Numbered from the stretch's first letter, positions 1-11,122 are shown. The stretch is 64,000 nt of DNA from Pseudorhodoferax soli (GCF_003337555.1 NZ_QPJK01000004.1:409320-473319), one strand, 5' to 3'. A program made the numbers and translations. The notes: a model not told the origin generated them from the letters alone.

Positions 1-470
1 GCCTTGATGTCCATGCCCGGGAAGCGGTAGCGCTGGGCCGCAAAGCGTGCCACCTCCTCGTCCGAGAGCCGCGTGCGGATCGGCAGCGACTCGAAGTTGC
101 GCGACTCGTCCAGCAGCTTGCGAAAGCGCCGGCGGTCGCGCGGCGTGACCTCGATGACCTCGGACAGCGCATCGATGGCCGGCTCCAGCGGCCCGACCTT
201 GGACGGTGTGATCTCCAGCGTGTAGGCCGAGTAGTTGCTGGCCAGCACCACGCCGTTGCGGTCCAGGATGTGGCCCCGCGTGGGTGCCACCGGCACGATG
301 GCCGTGCGGTTGCGCTCGGCCTGGGCGCGCAGGTCTTCGTGGCGCCCCACCTGCAGAACCACCAGCCGCGCGAAAAGGCCGGCGAAGGCCAGCAGCACGA
401 CCAGGCCGATCACGACCATCCGGCGCCGAAAGCCGGCGAGCTCGCGTTCGACGTCCTTGAACTCGGTCAT
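1..470 (-). CDS. mrdA: Penicillin-binding protein 2 (PBP2), N-terminal part
   Basis: Elongasome transpeptidase that cross-links peptidoglycan during cell elongation. Only the first 156 residues are in the window. The translation starts MTEFKDVERELAGFRRR and continues into one membrane anchor (about residues 18-41). The junction motif TRGHILDRNG, which opens the non-catalytic dimerisation domain of class B PBPs, follows. The transpeptidase domain lies beyond the window edge. The gene sits 25 bases downstream of mreD in the classical mreBCD-mrdA order, which supports the call. Start chosen at the ATG after a short cytoplasmic tail of normal length. Confidence 0.9.
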   Translation of the reverse strand, partial: MTEFKDVERELAGFRRRMVVIGLVVLLAFAGLFARLVVLQVGRHEDLRAQAERNRTAIVPVAPTRGHILDRNGVVLASNYSAYTLEITPSKVGPLEPAIDALSEVIEVTPRDRRRFRKLLDESRNFESLPIRTRLSDEEVARFAAQRYRFPGMDIK

Positions 471-495
471 GCGGGTGGCGCGCGGAGGGCTGGCC

Positions 496-1026
496 TCAAA
501 GCGGCCGATTGTCGTCCGGATCGGGCGCGCGCCGCTGCGGCAGCAGCAAGGCCACGCTGACCACCGGCCACAGCGCGGCCTCCACCACCGGCGTCAACAG
601 CATGCACCAGCCGGGAAAGATGCCGCCGCCCAGGAGGCGCAGCACCCATTCGATGGCATGGGCGACCACGAAGAGCGGCAGCACCTGCATGGCCTGCGAA
701 GGCACGCTGAACCACAGCAGCCGCCGGTGGATGGCGATGGCCAGGTAGCTCAGCACCGTGTAGGCCAGTGCATGCTGGCCCAGCCAGGAGGCCTGGTGCA
801 CGTCCATGCACAGGCCGAACACGAAGGCCGTGCCCACGCCCACGCGCAGCGGCTGGTGCACGGTCCAGAACACCAGCACCACGGCCACGAGGTCGGGCGT
901 CCAGGCCGCGCGGCCCCACAGGCCCATGTTCTGGACCATGTTGAGCAGCAGCGCGACGACCAGGCTGCTCCAGATGAAGACCGGGCTGGCCGGCAGCAGC
1001 AGCTGCTGGCCTGGGCGCATGATCAT
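496..1026 (-). CDS. mreD: Rod shape-determining protein MreD
   Basis: Integral inner-membrane component of the Mre elongation machinery that connects MreC with the cell-wall synthesis enzymes. The 176-residue product is almost entirely hydrophobic, with about five membrane segments, and ends in a short basic/acidic tail (RRAPDPDDNRPL). Length and hydropathy fit MreD; sequence conservation in the family is low, so position counts most. Its ATG overlaps the mreC stop by 4 bases (ATGA at 1023-1026), which indicates translational coupling. A second in-frame ATG two codons later is an alternative start. Confidence 0.93.
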   Translation of the reverse strand: MIMRPGQQLLLPASPVFIWSSLVVALLLNMVQNMGLWGRAAWTPDLVAVVLVFWTVHQPLRVGVGTAFVFGLCMDVHQASWLGQHALAYTVLSYLAIAIHRRLLWFSVPSQAMQVLPLFVVAHAIEWVLRLLGGGIFPGWCMLLTPVVEAALWPVVSVALLLPQRRAPDPDDNRPL

Positions 1027-1967
1027 TTCGTGGCCCCCCGGGCTGCGGATGCCTTCGCCGCCGGCGCCGAAGCCTTGGCCGCCGGCGCCTCGGCCCCGGC
1101 CATCTCGGCGGCCGGGCGCAGCGGCTCCAGCACCATCACATGGCGCACGCCGGCCAGCTGCGCGAGCGGCCGGCAGTAGATGCGCGCAAAGGTCGAATCG
1201 GCCTGGCGCTCCACGGCTTCCACCACGGCCACGCGCAGGCCGCCCGGGTAGACGCCGTCGACGCCGCTGGTGGTGAGCAGGTCGCCGACCTGCACATCGG
1301 AATTGCCGGCCATGAAGCGCAGCTCCAGAACGCCGCCCAGGTAGCCGGGGTTGCCATAGGCCACGCTGCGCGCGCCCGTGCGCGCATTGAGCACGGGGAT
1401 CGCCTGGTCCCGGTCGATCAGCAGCGTGACCTCGCTGACCAGCGGCAGCACGCGCGTGACCTGGCCCAGCACGCCCCCGGCATCGAGCACGGGCGCGCCG
1501 GCCGCCACGCCATGCGTGAGACCGCGGTCGATGACGACCTTGCGCACATAGGGATCGGCCGCGTCGTAGAGCACCTCGGCCGCCTGGCCCGGCACCGTGA
1601 GCCGCTCGCGCAGGCCCAGCAGGCTGCGCAGCTGCTGGTTTTCCAGCTGCAGCAGGTCGGACTGGCCGGCACGCTGCGACTGTTCGGCCATGCGCCGCTC
1701 GGCCGCGTCGGCACGGGCCTGCACCGCGGTCAGGCTGTCCACGTAGACGCTACCGCCCTGCACCAGGCGCACCGGCCCGAGCGCCGCCCACTGCACGGGA
1801 TAGAGCACGGTCGCCACGGCCGCGCGCAACGGCCGCATCAGCGCGAAACGCGCATCGGCCACCATCAGGAACAGGGCCACCGCGCTGAACACCATGAGCT
1901 TGGTGAGCGCGGAAGGGCCCTGCTTGAAGAACGGTGGCGGGGTTCTGTCCAGCGTACCGAGTGGCAT
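1023..1967 (-). CDS. mreC: Cell shape-determining protein MreC
   Basis: Periplasmic scaffold of the elongasome, anchored by one N-terminal membrane helix (about residues 22-38), followed by a coiled-coil stretch (roughly 70-115) and two beta domains. Blocks typical of MreC are visible: LLGLRERL, a VIDRG element, VLLIDRDQAIPVLNARTG and a VGDLLTTSGVDGVYPGGL segment near residue 230. The C-terminus is rich in Ala/Glu/Lys (about residues 285-314) and probably unstructured. The gene lies 16 bases after mreB and overlaps mreD by 4 bases. Confidence 0.95.
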   Translation of the reverse strand: MPLGTLDRTPPPFFKQGPSALTKLMVFSAVALFLMVADARFALMRPLRAAVATVLYPVQWAALGPVRLVQGGSVYVDSLTAVQARADAAERRMAEQSQRAGQSDLLQLENQQLRSLLGLRERLTVPGQAAEVLYDAADPYVRKVVIDRGLTHGVAAGAPVLDAGGVLGQVTRVLPLVSEVTLLIDRDQAIPVLNARTGARSVAYGNPGYLGGVLELRFMAGNSDVQVGDLLTTSGVDGVYPGGLRVAVVEAVERQADSTFARIYCRPLAQLAGVRHVMVLEPLRPAAEMAGAEAPAAKASAPAAKASAARGATK

Positions 1968-1983
1968 CGCCTACCCCTGGGAC

Positions 1984-3530
<1,547 letters not shown>

Positions 3531-3544
3531 GTGATCGAGTGAAC

Positions 3545-5011
3545 ATGGCCTTCGACCTGACCCAAGCCTCCGTCGCCGCCATCGCGGCCCGCATCCAATC
3601 CCGTGAACTGTCCGCCGTCGAGGCAGCCCAGCACTTCCTGGCGCGCATCGAGGCGCACCGCGGCCTCAACGCCTTTGTCGCTGTCGACCCCGAGGAGACG
3701 CTGGCCCAGGCGCGCGCGGCCGACGCAGCGGTTGCCGCCGGCACCGCTGGCCCGCTGGCCGGCGTGCCGATCGCGCACAAGGACATCTTCGTCACGCGTG
3801 ACTTCCCGACCACGGCCGGCTCGAAGATGCTCAAGGGCTACCGCTCGCCGTTCGACGCGACCACGGTGGCGCGCTTGGCCACGGCCGGCGCCGTCACGCT
3901 GGGCAAGCTCAATTGCGACGAGTTCGCGATGGGCTCGTCCAACGAGAACTCGGCCTACGGCGCCGTGCAGAACCCCTGGGACGCCACGCGCATCCCGGGT
4001 GGCTCCTCGGGCGGCAGCGCCGCGGCCGTGGCCGCGCGCCTGGCCCCGGCCGTGACCGGCACCGACACGGGCGGATCGATCCGCCAGCCGGCCGCCTTCT
4101 GCGGCGTCACCGGCATCAAGCCGACCTACGGCCGCGCCTCGCGCTACGGCATGGTGGCCTTCGCCTCCAGCCTGGACCAGGCCGGCCCGATGGCACGCAG
4201 CGCCGAAGACTGCGCGCTGCTGCTCTCGGCCATCTGCGGCCCTGACCTGGACCGCGACTCGACCTCGCTGGACCGCCCGACCGAAGACTTCGGCCGCAGC
4301 CTCAGCGACCGCCTGGAAGGCCTGCGCATCGGCGTGCCCAAGGAGTTCTTCGGCGACGGCCTGGCGGCCGATGTGCGCGCCGCGCTGGACGCTGCGCTGA
4401 AGGAGTACGAAAAGCTCGGCGCGCGCCTGGTCGAGATCTCGCTGCCGCGCACCGAACTGGCCATTCCCGTCTACTACATCATCGCGCCGGCAGAAGCCAG
4501 CTCGAACCTCAGCCGCTTCGACGGCGTCAAGTTCGGCCACCGCGCCGCCCAGTACGGCGACCTGCTGGACATGTACAAGAAGACACGTGCCGAAGGCTTC
4601 GGCGACGAGGTCAAGCGCCGCATCATGGTCGGCACCTATGTGCTGAGCCACGGCTACTACGACGCCTACTACCTCAAGGCGCAGCAGATCCGCCGCATGA
4701 TCGCCGACGACTTCCAGCGGGCCTTTCAGTCGTGCGACGTGATCGCCGGCCCGGTCGCCCCCACCGTGGCCTGGAAGCTCGGCGACAAGTCCGACGACCC
4801 CGTGGCCAACTACCTGGCCGACATCTACACCCTGCCCGGCTCGCTGGCCGGCCTGCCCGGCATGAGCCTGCCGGCCGGCTTCGGCGAAGGCGGCATGCCC
4901 GTGGGCCTGCAATTGCTGGGCAACTACTTCGGCGAGGCAAAGCTGCTCAACGCAGCCCACCGCTTCCAGCAGGCGACCGACTTTCACCTCCGCACGCCGG
5001 AGGGCTTCTGA
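3545..5011 (+). CDS. gatA: Glutamyl/aspartyl-tRNA amidotransferase subunit A
   Basis: Amidase-signature subunit that releases ammonia from glutamine for transfer to misacylated tRNA. Counting from the ATG at 3545, the Lys-cisSer-Ser triad is K79 (PIAHKD), S154 (in GGSSGGS) and S178 (in TDTGGSIR). The length of 488 residues is normal. Two upstream in-frame GTG codons (3527 and 3539) are possible starts; 3527 would overlap the gatC stop. I prefer the ATG because [10 protein letters not shown] fits the family N-terminus, but this is not certain. gatB follows after 2 bases. Confidence 0.95.
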   Translation: MAFDLTQASVAAIAARIQSRELSAVEAAQHFLARIEAHRGLNAFVAVDPEETLAQARAADAAVAAGTAGPLAGVPIAHKDIFVTRDFPTTAGSKMLKGYRSPFDATTVARLATAGAVTLGKLNCDEFAMGSSNENSAYGAVQNPWDATRIPGGSSGGSAAAVAARLAPAVTGTDTGGSIRQPAAFCGVTGIKPTYGRASRYGMVAFASSLDQAGPMARSAEDCALLLSAICGPDLDRDSTSLDRPTEDFGRSLSDRLEGLRIGVPKEFFGDGLAADVRAALDAALKEYEKLGARLVEISLPRTELAIPVYYIIAPAEASSNLSRFDGVKFGHRAAQYGDLLDMYKKTRAEGFGDEVKRRIMVGTYVLSHGYYDAYYLKAQQIRRMIADDFQRAFQSCDVIAGPVAPTVAWKLGDKSDDPVANYLADIYTLPGSLAGLPGMSLPAGFGEGGMPVGLQLLGNYFGEAKLLNAAHRFQQATDFHLRTPEGF

Positions 5012-5013
5012 CC

Positions 5014-6507
5014 ATGAGCGAGACCATCAACACCTTCGAGGCCGCGCAGGTCGGTCGTCCCACGGGCCCGCTGGTGCAGGGCTATGAAGTCGTCATCGGC
5101 TTCGAGACCCACGCCCAGCTGTCCACCGCCAGCAAGATCTTCAGCCGCGCGTCCACCGCCTTCGGCGCCGAGCCCAACACGCAAGCCTGCGCGGTCGACC
5201 TGGCCCTGCCCGGCACGCTGCCGGTCATGAACAAGGGCGCGGTCGAGCGCGCCATCCGCCTCGGCCTGGCGCTGGGCTCGACCATCGCGCCGCGCAGCAT
5301 CTTCGCGCGCAAGAACTACTTCTACCCCGACCTGCCCAAGGGCTACCAGATCAGCCAGTACGAGATTCCGGTGGTGCAAGGCGGCACGGTGGGCTTCTAC
5401 CTCGGCGACGAGCACAAGACAGTGCGCCTGGTGCGCGCCCACCTCGAGGAGGACGCCGGCAAGTCGCTGCACGAGGACTTCATCGGCCAATCGGGCATCG
5501 ACCTGAACCGCGCCGGCACGCCGCTGCTGGAGATCGTGACCGAGCCCGACATCCGCTCGGCGGCCGAGGCCGTGGCCTATGCGCGCGAGCTGCACAAGAT
5601 CGTGACCTGGATCGGCATCTGCGACGGCAACATGCAGGAAGGCAGCTTCCGCTGCGACGCCAACGTCTCGGTGCGCAAGCCCGGCCAGCCGCTGGGCACG
5701 CGGCGCGAGATCAAGAACCTGAACAGCTTCAAGTTCATGCAGCAGGCCATCGACTTCGAGATCCGCTGGCAGATCGAGCAGATCGAGGACGGGCTCAAGA
5801 TCCAGCAGGCCACCGTGCTGTTCGATCCGGACACGGGCGAGACGCGCGCCATGCGCACCAAGGAAGACGCTGCCGACTACCGCTACTTCCCCGACCCGGA
5901 CCTGCCGCCGCTGGTGATCGCGCCCGAATGGGTAGAGCAGGTGCGCGGCGAGATGCCCGAGCTGCCGCGCGCCATGGCGCAGCGCTTCGTCGCCGACTAT
6001 GGCCTGCCGGGCTACGATGCCGCGCAGCTGACGGCCAGCAAGGCCACGTCCGCCTACTTCGAGCAGGCCGCCCAGGCCAGCGGCCAGGCCAAGCTGGCCA
6101 GCAACTGGGTCATGGGCGAGATCTCGCGCCGGCTCAACGCGGGCGAACTCGCCATCGACCAGGCGCCGGTCTCGGCCGCGCAGCTGGGCGCGCTCTTGGG
6201 CCGCATCGCCGACAACACCATCTCCAACAACGCAGCGCGCCAGGTGTTCGACGCGCTGTGGACCGGCGAAGGCAGCGAAGTCGACGCGGTGATCGAAGCC
6301 AAGGGCCTCAAGCAGATGAACGACGACGGCGCGCTCGCGGCCATCCTCGACGAAGTCATCGCCGCGAACCCGGACAACGTCGCGCAGTTCAAGGCCGGCA
6401 AGGACAAGGCCTTCAACGCGCTGGTCGGCCAGGCCATGAAGGCGAGCAAGGGCAAGGCCAACCCGGCCCAGGTCAACGCGCTCCTGCGCAAGAAGCTGGA
6501 AGGCTGA
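5014..6507 (+). CDS. gatB: Glutamyl/aspartyl-tRNA amidotransferase subunit B
   Basis: Kinase/transamidase subunit of GatCAB, which phosphorylates the tRNA-bound Glu/Asp and amidates it using ammonia channelled from GatA. The 497-residue protein begins [12 protein letters not shown]. The GatB catalytic cradle is recognisable in [49 protein letters not shown] and [12 protein letters not shown]. The C-terminal helical YqeY-like tail ends [15 protein letters not shown]. It is the last gene of gatCAB and ends 15 bases before the convergent DUF4124 gene. Confidence 0.97.
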   Translation: MSETINTFEAAQVGRPTGPLVQGYEVVIGFETHAQLSTASKIFSRASTAFGAEPNTQACAVDLALPGTLPVMNKGAVERAIRLGLALGSTIAPRSIFARKNYFYPDLPKGYQISQYEIPVVQGGTVGFYLGDEHKTVRLVRAHLEEDAGKSLHEDFIGQSGIDLNRAGTPLLEIVTEPDIRSAAEAVAYARELHKIVTWIGICDGNMQEGSFRCDANVSVRKPGQPLGTRREIKNLNSFKFMQQAIDFEIRWQIEQIEDGLKIQQATVLFDPDTGETRAMRTKEDAADYRYFPDPDLPPLVIAPEWVEQVRGEMPELPRAMAQRFVADYGLPGYDAAQLTASKATSAYFEQAAQASGQAKLASNWVMGEISRRLNAGELAIDQAPVSAAQLGALLGRIADNTISNNAARQVFDALWTGEGSEVDAVIEAKGLKQMNDDGALAAILDEVIAANPDNVAQFKAGKDKAFNALVGQAMKASKGKANPAQVNALLRKKLEG

Positions 6508-6522
6508 CGCGCCAGCGGCCGC

Positions 6523-7167
6523 TCAGCGCGGCCGACCGGGCAGGGTCTGCTCGGTCCACAGCTGGCGCAGCCGCGCGAGTTCCTCGTCGTAGCGGTCGTT
6601 CACGCGCTTGCGCTCGGCATCCTGCTCGGCGATCACGCGCTGCTGCGCCGCCACGCTGGCCTTGTGCTCGTCGAGCAGGCTGCGCAGCTTGGGCGGCAGT
6701 TTCTCGGGCGGGGTGTTCGGGTAGAACTCCAGCTCCCGGTCCAGCAGCTGGCGCTGCTTGTCGAGTGCCTGCATGCGCTGCTGGGCCAACGCCAGCACGC
6801 CATCGACCGGCGCCAGCGCTTCGGCGCGCGCGCGGTCGTGGGCGGCCTGGTCGCGGTAGCGCGACAACATCGCGCGGCTGCGGCGGATTTCCTCGTTGTT
6901 GCGGGCCTGCTCTTCCGCCGCCCTGCGCTCGCGCGCTTCGATCTGCGCCCGCTCGCTGGCCGTGAGCGAGGGGCCGACCTCACGCCGCAGGCTGCCGCTC
7001 GGGTTGAGCTCCTTCTGCGCGCGGTCGATGCATTCCTTGATCGGCCGGTCCGAGGTGATGTGCCGGCCCTGCCCGTCCACGCAGGTGTAGATGCCCTGCG
7101 CCTGCACCAGCATGGCCCAGCCTGCGCCGAGCAGGCCGAGCCCCATGCGGGCGCCTGCGCGGGTCAC
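6523..7167 (-). CDS. DUF4124-domain secreted protein
   Basis: Function unknown. A signal-peptide-like stretch (GLGLLGAGWAMLVQA) ends near residue 25. It is followed by a short DUF4124-type module with a Cys pair, GIYTCVDGQGRHITSDRPI and KECIDRAQ (about residues 26-55), and then by a long charged, helix-forming region rich in Ala, Arg and Glu (about 70-200). The GTG start at 7167 overlaps the pyrE stop by 4 bases (GTGA). The ATG at 7146 is an alternative that still leaves a signal peptide. It is probably cotranscribed with pyrE. Confidence 0.8.
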   Translation of the reverse strand: MTRAGARMGLGLLGAGWAMLVQAQGIYTCVDGQGRHITSDRPIKECIDRAQKELNPSGSLRREVGPSLTASERAQIEARERRAAEEQARNNEEIRRSRAMLSRYRDQAAHDRARAEALAPVDGVLALAQQRMQALDKQRQLLDRELEFYPNTPPEKLPPKLRSLLDEHKASVAAQQRVIAEQDAERKRVNDRYDEELARLRQLWTEQTLPGRPR

Positions 7168-7880
7168 GAGCCGGCGCCCTCCTGCACGCCGTAGCGCTGC
7201 CGGTAGGCCAGCACGCGGCCATGGTGCTCGGCCACGGCCGCCTGGCTGCCATCGGCCAGGTACTGCAGCAGGTCTTCGAGCCGGGCGATGGCGCAGACCT
7301 GCAGGCCCAGCTGGCCGCGCACGTACTGCACGGCGCTGTGCGGTACGTCGCGGCCATCCTCGGTCGCCATCTCCTGGCGGTCCAGCGCGATGACCACGGC
7401 ATGCGGCGTGGCGCCGACGGCGCGGATCAGCGCGATGGACTCGCGCACCGCGGTGCCCGCCGACATCACGTCGTCGACCACCAGCACGCGGCCCTGGAGC
7501 GGCGCGCCGACCAGCGTGCCGCCCTCGCCATGGTCCTTGGCTTCCTTGCGGTTGTAGGCGAACGGCAGGTTGCGGCCACGCCGCGCGAACTCCACCGCCA
7601 GCGCCGCGGCCAGCGGGATGCCCTTGTAGGCCGGGCCGAAAACCATGTCGAACTCGGTGCCGCTGGCCTCCAGGGCCGACGCATAGAATTCTGCGAGCCG
7701 GGCCAGCTTGACGCCGTCGTCGAACAGGCCTGCGTTGAAGAAGTACGGGCTCATGCGGCCCGCCTTGGTCTTGAACTCCCCGAAGCGCAGCACCCCGGCC
7801 TCGACCGCGAAGCGCACGAAGTCCTGGGCCAATCCATCTTGTTGGCCAGCACCCTCTGCGCCGGCCTTGTGTTCCACCAT
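7164..7880 (-). CDS. pyrE: Orotate phosphoribosyltransferase
   Basis: Converts orotate and PRPP to orotidine 5'-monophosphate in de novo pyrimidine synthesis. The PRPP-binding motif is RVLVVDDVMSAGTAVRES. The N-terminal block QDFVRFAVEAGVLRFGEFKTKAGR and the PAYKGIPLA loop are also typical. The ATG at 7880 gives 238 residues, slightly long for the family because of a 15-20 residue leader. It is supported by an AAGGAAG ribosome-binding sequence (complement of 7886-7892) 5 bases upstream. A longer frame would run into the divergent exonuclease gene. Confidence 0.95.
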   Translation of the reverse strand: MVEHKAGAEGAGQQDGLAQDFVRFAVEAGVLRFGEFKTKAGRMSPYFFNAGLFDDGVKLARLAEFYASALEASGTEFDMVFGPAYKGIPLAAALAVEFARRGRNLPFAYNRKEAKDHGEGGTLVGAPLQGRVLVVDDVMSAGTAVRESIALIRAVGATPHAVVIALDRQEMATEDGRDVPHSAVQYVRGQLGLQVCAIARLEDLLQYLADGSQAAVAEHHGRVLAYRQRYGVQEGAGS

Positions 7881-7892
7881 GGGAGCTTCCTT
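7881..7892. promoter_or_regulatory. Abutting ribosome-binding sites of divergent pyrE and exonuclease III
   Basis: On the plus strand GGGAG (7881-7885) sits 5 bases before the TTG start of the exonuclease gene. On the minus strand AAGGAAG (complement of 7886-7892) sits 5 bases before the pyrE ATG. The two start regions therefore share about 12 bp. There is no intergenic promoter space, so each promoter must lie inside the other gene's coding region. This arrangement decides both start calls. Confidence 0.55.
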
Positions 7893-8682
7893 GTTCAAGT
7901 TGACCAGCCTGAATCTCAACGGCATCCGCTCTGCCACCACCAAGGGCGTCGAAGCCTGGATCTCGGCAACGGGCCCGGATTGTATTTGTGTACAGGAAGT
8001 CAAAGCCCAGCAGGCCGACGTGCAGGGGCGTTTCGAGCAGCTGGCCGGGCTGCAAGGCTACTTCCACTTTGCACAGAAAAAGGGCTATTCGGGCGTGGGG
8101 ATCTACAGCCGGCATGTGCCGAGCGACGTACGGATCGGCTTCGGCGCACCCGAGTTCGACGACGAAGGCCGCTACATCGAGCTGCGCTTCGACACGCCGG
8201 CCCGCAAGCTCTCGGTGATCAGCTGCTACTTCCCGAGCGGCTCCTCGGGCGAGGAGCGCCAGGCCGCCAAGTTCCGCTTCCTGGACCTGTTCGATCCTTA
8301 CCTCGTCGCGCTCAAGCAGGAACGCGAATTCATCCTGTGCGGCGACATCAACATCGCCCACCAGCAGATCGACCTCAAGAACTGGCGCAGCAATCAGAAG
8401 AACAGCGGCTTCCTGCCCGAAGAGCGCGCCTGGATGACCAAGCTGCTGTCCGAGACCGGCGTGGTCGACGTGTACCGCCGCCTGCACCCCGAAACCACCA
8501 GCGAGTGCTACACGTGGTGGAGCAACCGCGGCCAGGCCTGGGCTAACAACGTGGGGTGGCGGCTGGACTACCACCTGGCCACGCCGGCGCTGGCCGCCCA
8601 TGCGCGCAGCGCCGCGGTGTTCAAGGACCAGCGCTTCAGCGACCACGCCCCGCTGACGATCGATTACGACTTCCCGCTGTGA
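7891..8682 (+). CDS. xthA: Exodeoxyribonuclease III (AP endonuclease family)
   Basis: DNA repair exonuclease/apurinic endonuclease of the exonuclease-endonuclease-phosphatase fold. Visible motifs are LNLNGIRSA (Asn ligand), CVQEVKAQ (metal-binding Glu), YFPSGSS, GDINIAHQQIDLKNW (Asp/Asn) and the terminal DHAPL (catalytic His). The TTG at 7891 gives 263 residues beginning (M)FKLTSLNLNG. It is preferred because GGGAG stands 5 bases upstream, whereas the ATG at 7879 has no ribosome-binding sequence and overlaps the pyrE start. It converges with the SGNH hydrolase gene. Confidence 0.94.
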   Translation: MFKLTSLNLNGIRSATTKGVEAWISATGPDCICVQEVKAQQADVQGRFEQLAGLQGYFHFAQKKGYSGVGIYSRHVPSDVRIGFGAPEFDDEGRYIELRFDTPARKLSVISCYFPSGSSGEERQAAKFRFLDLFDPYLVALKQEREFILCGDINIAHQQIDLKNWRSNQKNSGFLPEERAWMTKLLSETGVVDVYRRLHPETTSECYTWWSNRGQAWANNVGWRLDYHLATPALAAHARSAAVFKDQRFSDHAPLTIDYDFPL

Positions 8683-8697
8683 CGCGCTGACGCGCCC

Positions 8698-8719
8698 GCA
8701 CGCCCACGCGCGGGCGTGC
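8698..8719. terminator. Hairpin between convergent genes
   Basis: An 8-bp perfect stem GCACGCCC / GGGCGTGC with a 6-base loop fills most of the 37-base gap between the exonuclease stop and the SGNH hydrolase stop. It lacks a T-run on either strand, so it may act as a bidirectional folding barrier rather than a classical intrinsic terminator. Confidence 0.4.
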
Positions 8720-9967
8720 TCACGGTTCTGCCCTTTCGCCAGGCGCTCCGAGCAAGGCCTCCAGGTCGATCGCCTCGGCCATGCGCCTGTAGCCGGCGTC
8801 GCCCGGGTGCAGGTGGTCGCCCGAATCGAGCGCCGGATCGAGCCGCGCAGGGTGCGCAGGGTCGCGCAGCACGGCGTCGAAATCGACCACGGTGTCGAAC
8901 ACGCCCGCATGGCGGATCCATGCATTCAGCGCCTGGCGCAGCGCCTCCTTGCGTGGGCTGTGGTGGCCCTGCAGGGGCGTGCCTTCCAGCGCACCCTCGA
9001 AGGGTGGCACCGTGCCGGCCACCACGCGCACGCCCCGCGCATGCGCCTGCTCGACCAGCTGGCGGAACGCACCGGTCAGTTCGGCCAGCGCGGCCGGCGG
9101 CTCCCCGGGCGCAAACGGGCTGCCGGGAAAGCCGATGTCGTTGGTGCCGACCAGCACCACGACCGCGCGCACGCCGGCGTGGCCCAGCGCGTCGCGCTCC
9201 AGGCGCGCCAGCGCGCTCGCGCCCCAGCCACCAAGCAGCAGGCGGTTGCCGGCGATGCCGGCGTTGAGCACGGCGACGCCGCACGGCGCGAGGCGCCGCG
9301 ACAGATGGTCGGGCCAGCGCTGGTCCGCACCCAGGCTGGAGCCGTTGCCATCGGTGATGGAGTCGCCGATCGCGACGACGGTCGCCGGCGCATGTCCGGT
9401 GTCGACCCACAGGCCGGAGACGAACGCGCGGGTGCTCAGGGTCTGCTGCACCGGTGCCTCGGGGCGTCCCACGGCATTGCCTTGCAGGAGCAGCGTCTGC
9501 TCCTGCGCGTCCCAGTGGAAGCCGGCGGTCCCGGTGGCCTGCGGCAGATGGAGATCGACTTGCAGCCGCTCGCCGGCAGCGACGGGCAGGTCGAGCGGGT
9601 CGCTGACCGCCCGCGCACCGGGGGGCACCAGCATGCCGTCCTGCCCATGGAAGCGGACCGCGTGCGCCGGTCCTGCACCCTCCCTGCGCAGAGCCACCGC
9701 ACCCAGCGTCAGCGGCGCGCTGCCGTGTTCGTTGCTGATGACCAGCCGGACCTGCGCTCCGCCCAGGCTGCTGCGCAACGACTGGCGCAGCGTCACATCG
9801 CGCAGGCTGGTCGGCATTCCGAGCGGGACGACCCAGCCCTCGCCCCAGACGGGCTGGGCGGCAGAGAACCAGGTCGGCTGCCACTGCGCGGGCAGCGCGG
9901 CGGCAGCCGATACGGACAGAAGCGCCGCCAGCGGGGCGGCAAGGAGGAAGCGTGTGGTGCGTTGCAT
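8720..9967 (-). CDS. Secreted SGNH/GDSL-family esterase or lipase
   Basis: Exported hydrolase, substrate unknown. The signal peptide MQRTTRFLLAAPLAALLSVSAAA is followed by a beta-rich N-terminal region (about 30-190) and the SGNH domain. Block I is AIGDSITDG (Ser203), the Gly block is NAGIAGNRLL, the Asn block is VGTNDIGF and block V is DHLHPGDAGY (Asp/His). The length of 415 residues and this two-part layout resemble SGNH esterases acting on polysaccharide-linked acyl groups. The ATG at 9967 was chosen because it opens directly with the signal peptide. It diverges from a LysR regulator that probably controls it. Confidence 0.88.
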   Translation of the reverse strand: MQRTTRFLLAAPLAALLSVSAAAALPAQWQPTWFSAAQPVWGEGWVVPLGMPTSLRDVTLRQSLRSSLGGAQVRLVISNEHGSAPLTLGAVALRREGAGPAHAVRFHGQDGMLVPPGARAVSDPLDLPVAAGERLQVDLHLPQATGTAGFHWDAQEQTLLLQGNAVGRPEAPVQQTLSTRAFVSGLWVDTGHAPATVVAIGDSITDGNGSSLGADQRWPDHLSRRLAPCGVAVLNAGIAGNRLLLGGWGASALARLERDALGHAGVRAVVVLVGTNDIGFPGSPFAPGEPPAALAELTGAFRQLVEQAHARGVRVVAGTVPPFEGALEGTPLQGHHSPRKEALRQALNAWIRHAGVFDTVVDFDAVLRDPAHPARLDPALDSGDHLHPGDAGYRRMAEAIDLEALLGAPGERAEP

Positions 9968-10020
9968 GCCCGCACTGTCGCCATTCCCGTTCGGCTTGAG
10001 AAGATGGCAAAGTGGAAGCC

Positions 10021-10039
10021 TTCCCATTCGAAACTGGAA
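10021..10039. promoter_or_regulatory. Candidate LysR box (TTCC-N11-GGAA)
   Basis: A symmetric TTCC-N11-GGAA element stands 4 bases before the LysR ATG and 54 bases from the SGNH hydrolase start. Its spacing matches the T-N11-A core of LysR sites. It could serve autoregulation and divergent control; this rests on pattern only. Confidence 0.3.
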
Positions 10040-10043
10040 TGAC

Positions 10044-10928
10044 ATGGACCGGCTTCGTGCGATGCACATGTTCGTCAGGGCGGCAGAGCTCGGCAGCCTG
10101 TCGGCGGCGGCACGCTCGCTCTCCACCACCCAGCCCACGGCAAGCAAGCTGGTCGCGGCGCTGGAGGCCTCGCTCGGCGTGCAATTGCTGGAGCGCGGGC
10201 CCGCGCGCGCTGCGCTGACCGAGGAAGGCCTGCGCTTCGCCGACAGCGCGCGGCGCCTGCTGGAAGACTACGAGGAGGCGGTCGCCGACCTGGACCACAG
10301 CACCCGCGCGCCGCGCGGCCTGGTGCGCATCGCGGCGCCGGTGGCGCTGGGCGAGCTCAAGCTCAGCGCGCTGATGCTGCGCACGCTGCAGCAATACCCC
10401 GAGTTGCAGATCGACCTGGTGCTGGAAGACCGATTCGTCGACCCGGTCGAGGAACGCTTCGACCTCACCGTGCGCATCGGAGGCACGCTGCCGCCTGAGC
10501 TGGTGGCGCGCGCGCTGGCCACTTGGCCACGCTACATCGTCGCTTCGCCCGGATACGTGGAGCGCCACGGCCTGCCCAGTGCACTGGAGGACCTGGCCCG
10601 CCACAGCTTCCTGCGCTACCCGGGATGGACCGACGACGTGGTGACCCTCAGCAGCGCCGAAGGCCGCGTGGACCTGCCGGTCGCCACGCGCTACCGCATC
10701 AACCATGCGGTCGCGCTGCTGGACGCGGTGCGCGCAGGCGCCGGCATTGCGTTCCAGCCTTGCTGGATGGTCAACGACCTGATCCAGCGCAACGAGCTGG
10801 TGCACCTGCTGCCGCAGTGGAACGGGCCGTCGCAGAACGCCTGGCTGGTCCACCCGCGCCGCCGTCGGCAGCCGATGCGGGTGCAGCTCATGAAGGACTT
10901 GCTGGTCCGCGAGATCCAGGCGCTGTAG
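10044..10928 (+). CDS. LysR-family transcriptional regulator
   Basis: 294-residue regulator. The N-terminal winged helix-turn-helix reads MDRLRAMHMFVRAAELGSLS followed by the recognition-helix region QPTASKLVAALEASLGVQLLER (about residues 15-55). A LysR substrate domain occupies about residues 92-290. It is closest in style to the DsbM/AaeR-like subgroup that typically regulates adjacent divergent genes. Context suggests control of the SGNH hydrolase gene; the effector is unknown. Confidence 0.9.
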   Translation: MDRLRAMHMFVRAAELGSLSAAARSLSTTQPTASKLVAALEASLGVQLLERGPARAALTEEGLRFADSARRLLEDYEEAVADLDHSTRAPRGLVRIAAPVALGELKLSALMLRTLQQYPELQIDLVLEDRFVDPVEERFDLTVRIGGTLPPELVARALATWPRYIVASPGYVERHGLPSALEDLARHSFLRYPGWTDDVVTLSSAEGRVDLPVATRYRINHAVALLDAVRAGAGIAFQPCWMVNDLIQRNELVHLLPQWNGPSQNAWLVHPRRRRQPMRVQLMKDLLVREIQAL

Positions 10929-11122
10929 CGCCCAGGCGGTGGCGCACTGGCCCGGCGCAGGCCAGGCAGGTCGCCGGACCGGGGCCGGCACGTTGCGCAG
11001 CGGGCGGCAAGGCCCACCGGTGAATCGGCCCCCGCAACGCATGACACGTTCGGCCGACAGACAAGTCATGCAGTGACCGCTACATTTGGCGCTGCCCCGT
11101 TGCATCAACACCCGTCCAAGCG

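Noticed and set aside
10929-11122. Possible small gene or RNA between the LysR gene and the diguanylate cyclase
   Set aside because: No open frame with a credible start, no strong hairpin with T-run and no recognisable RNA motif in this 194-base gap.
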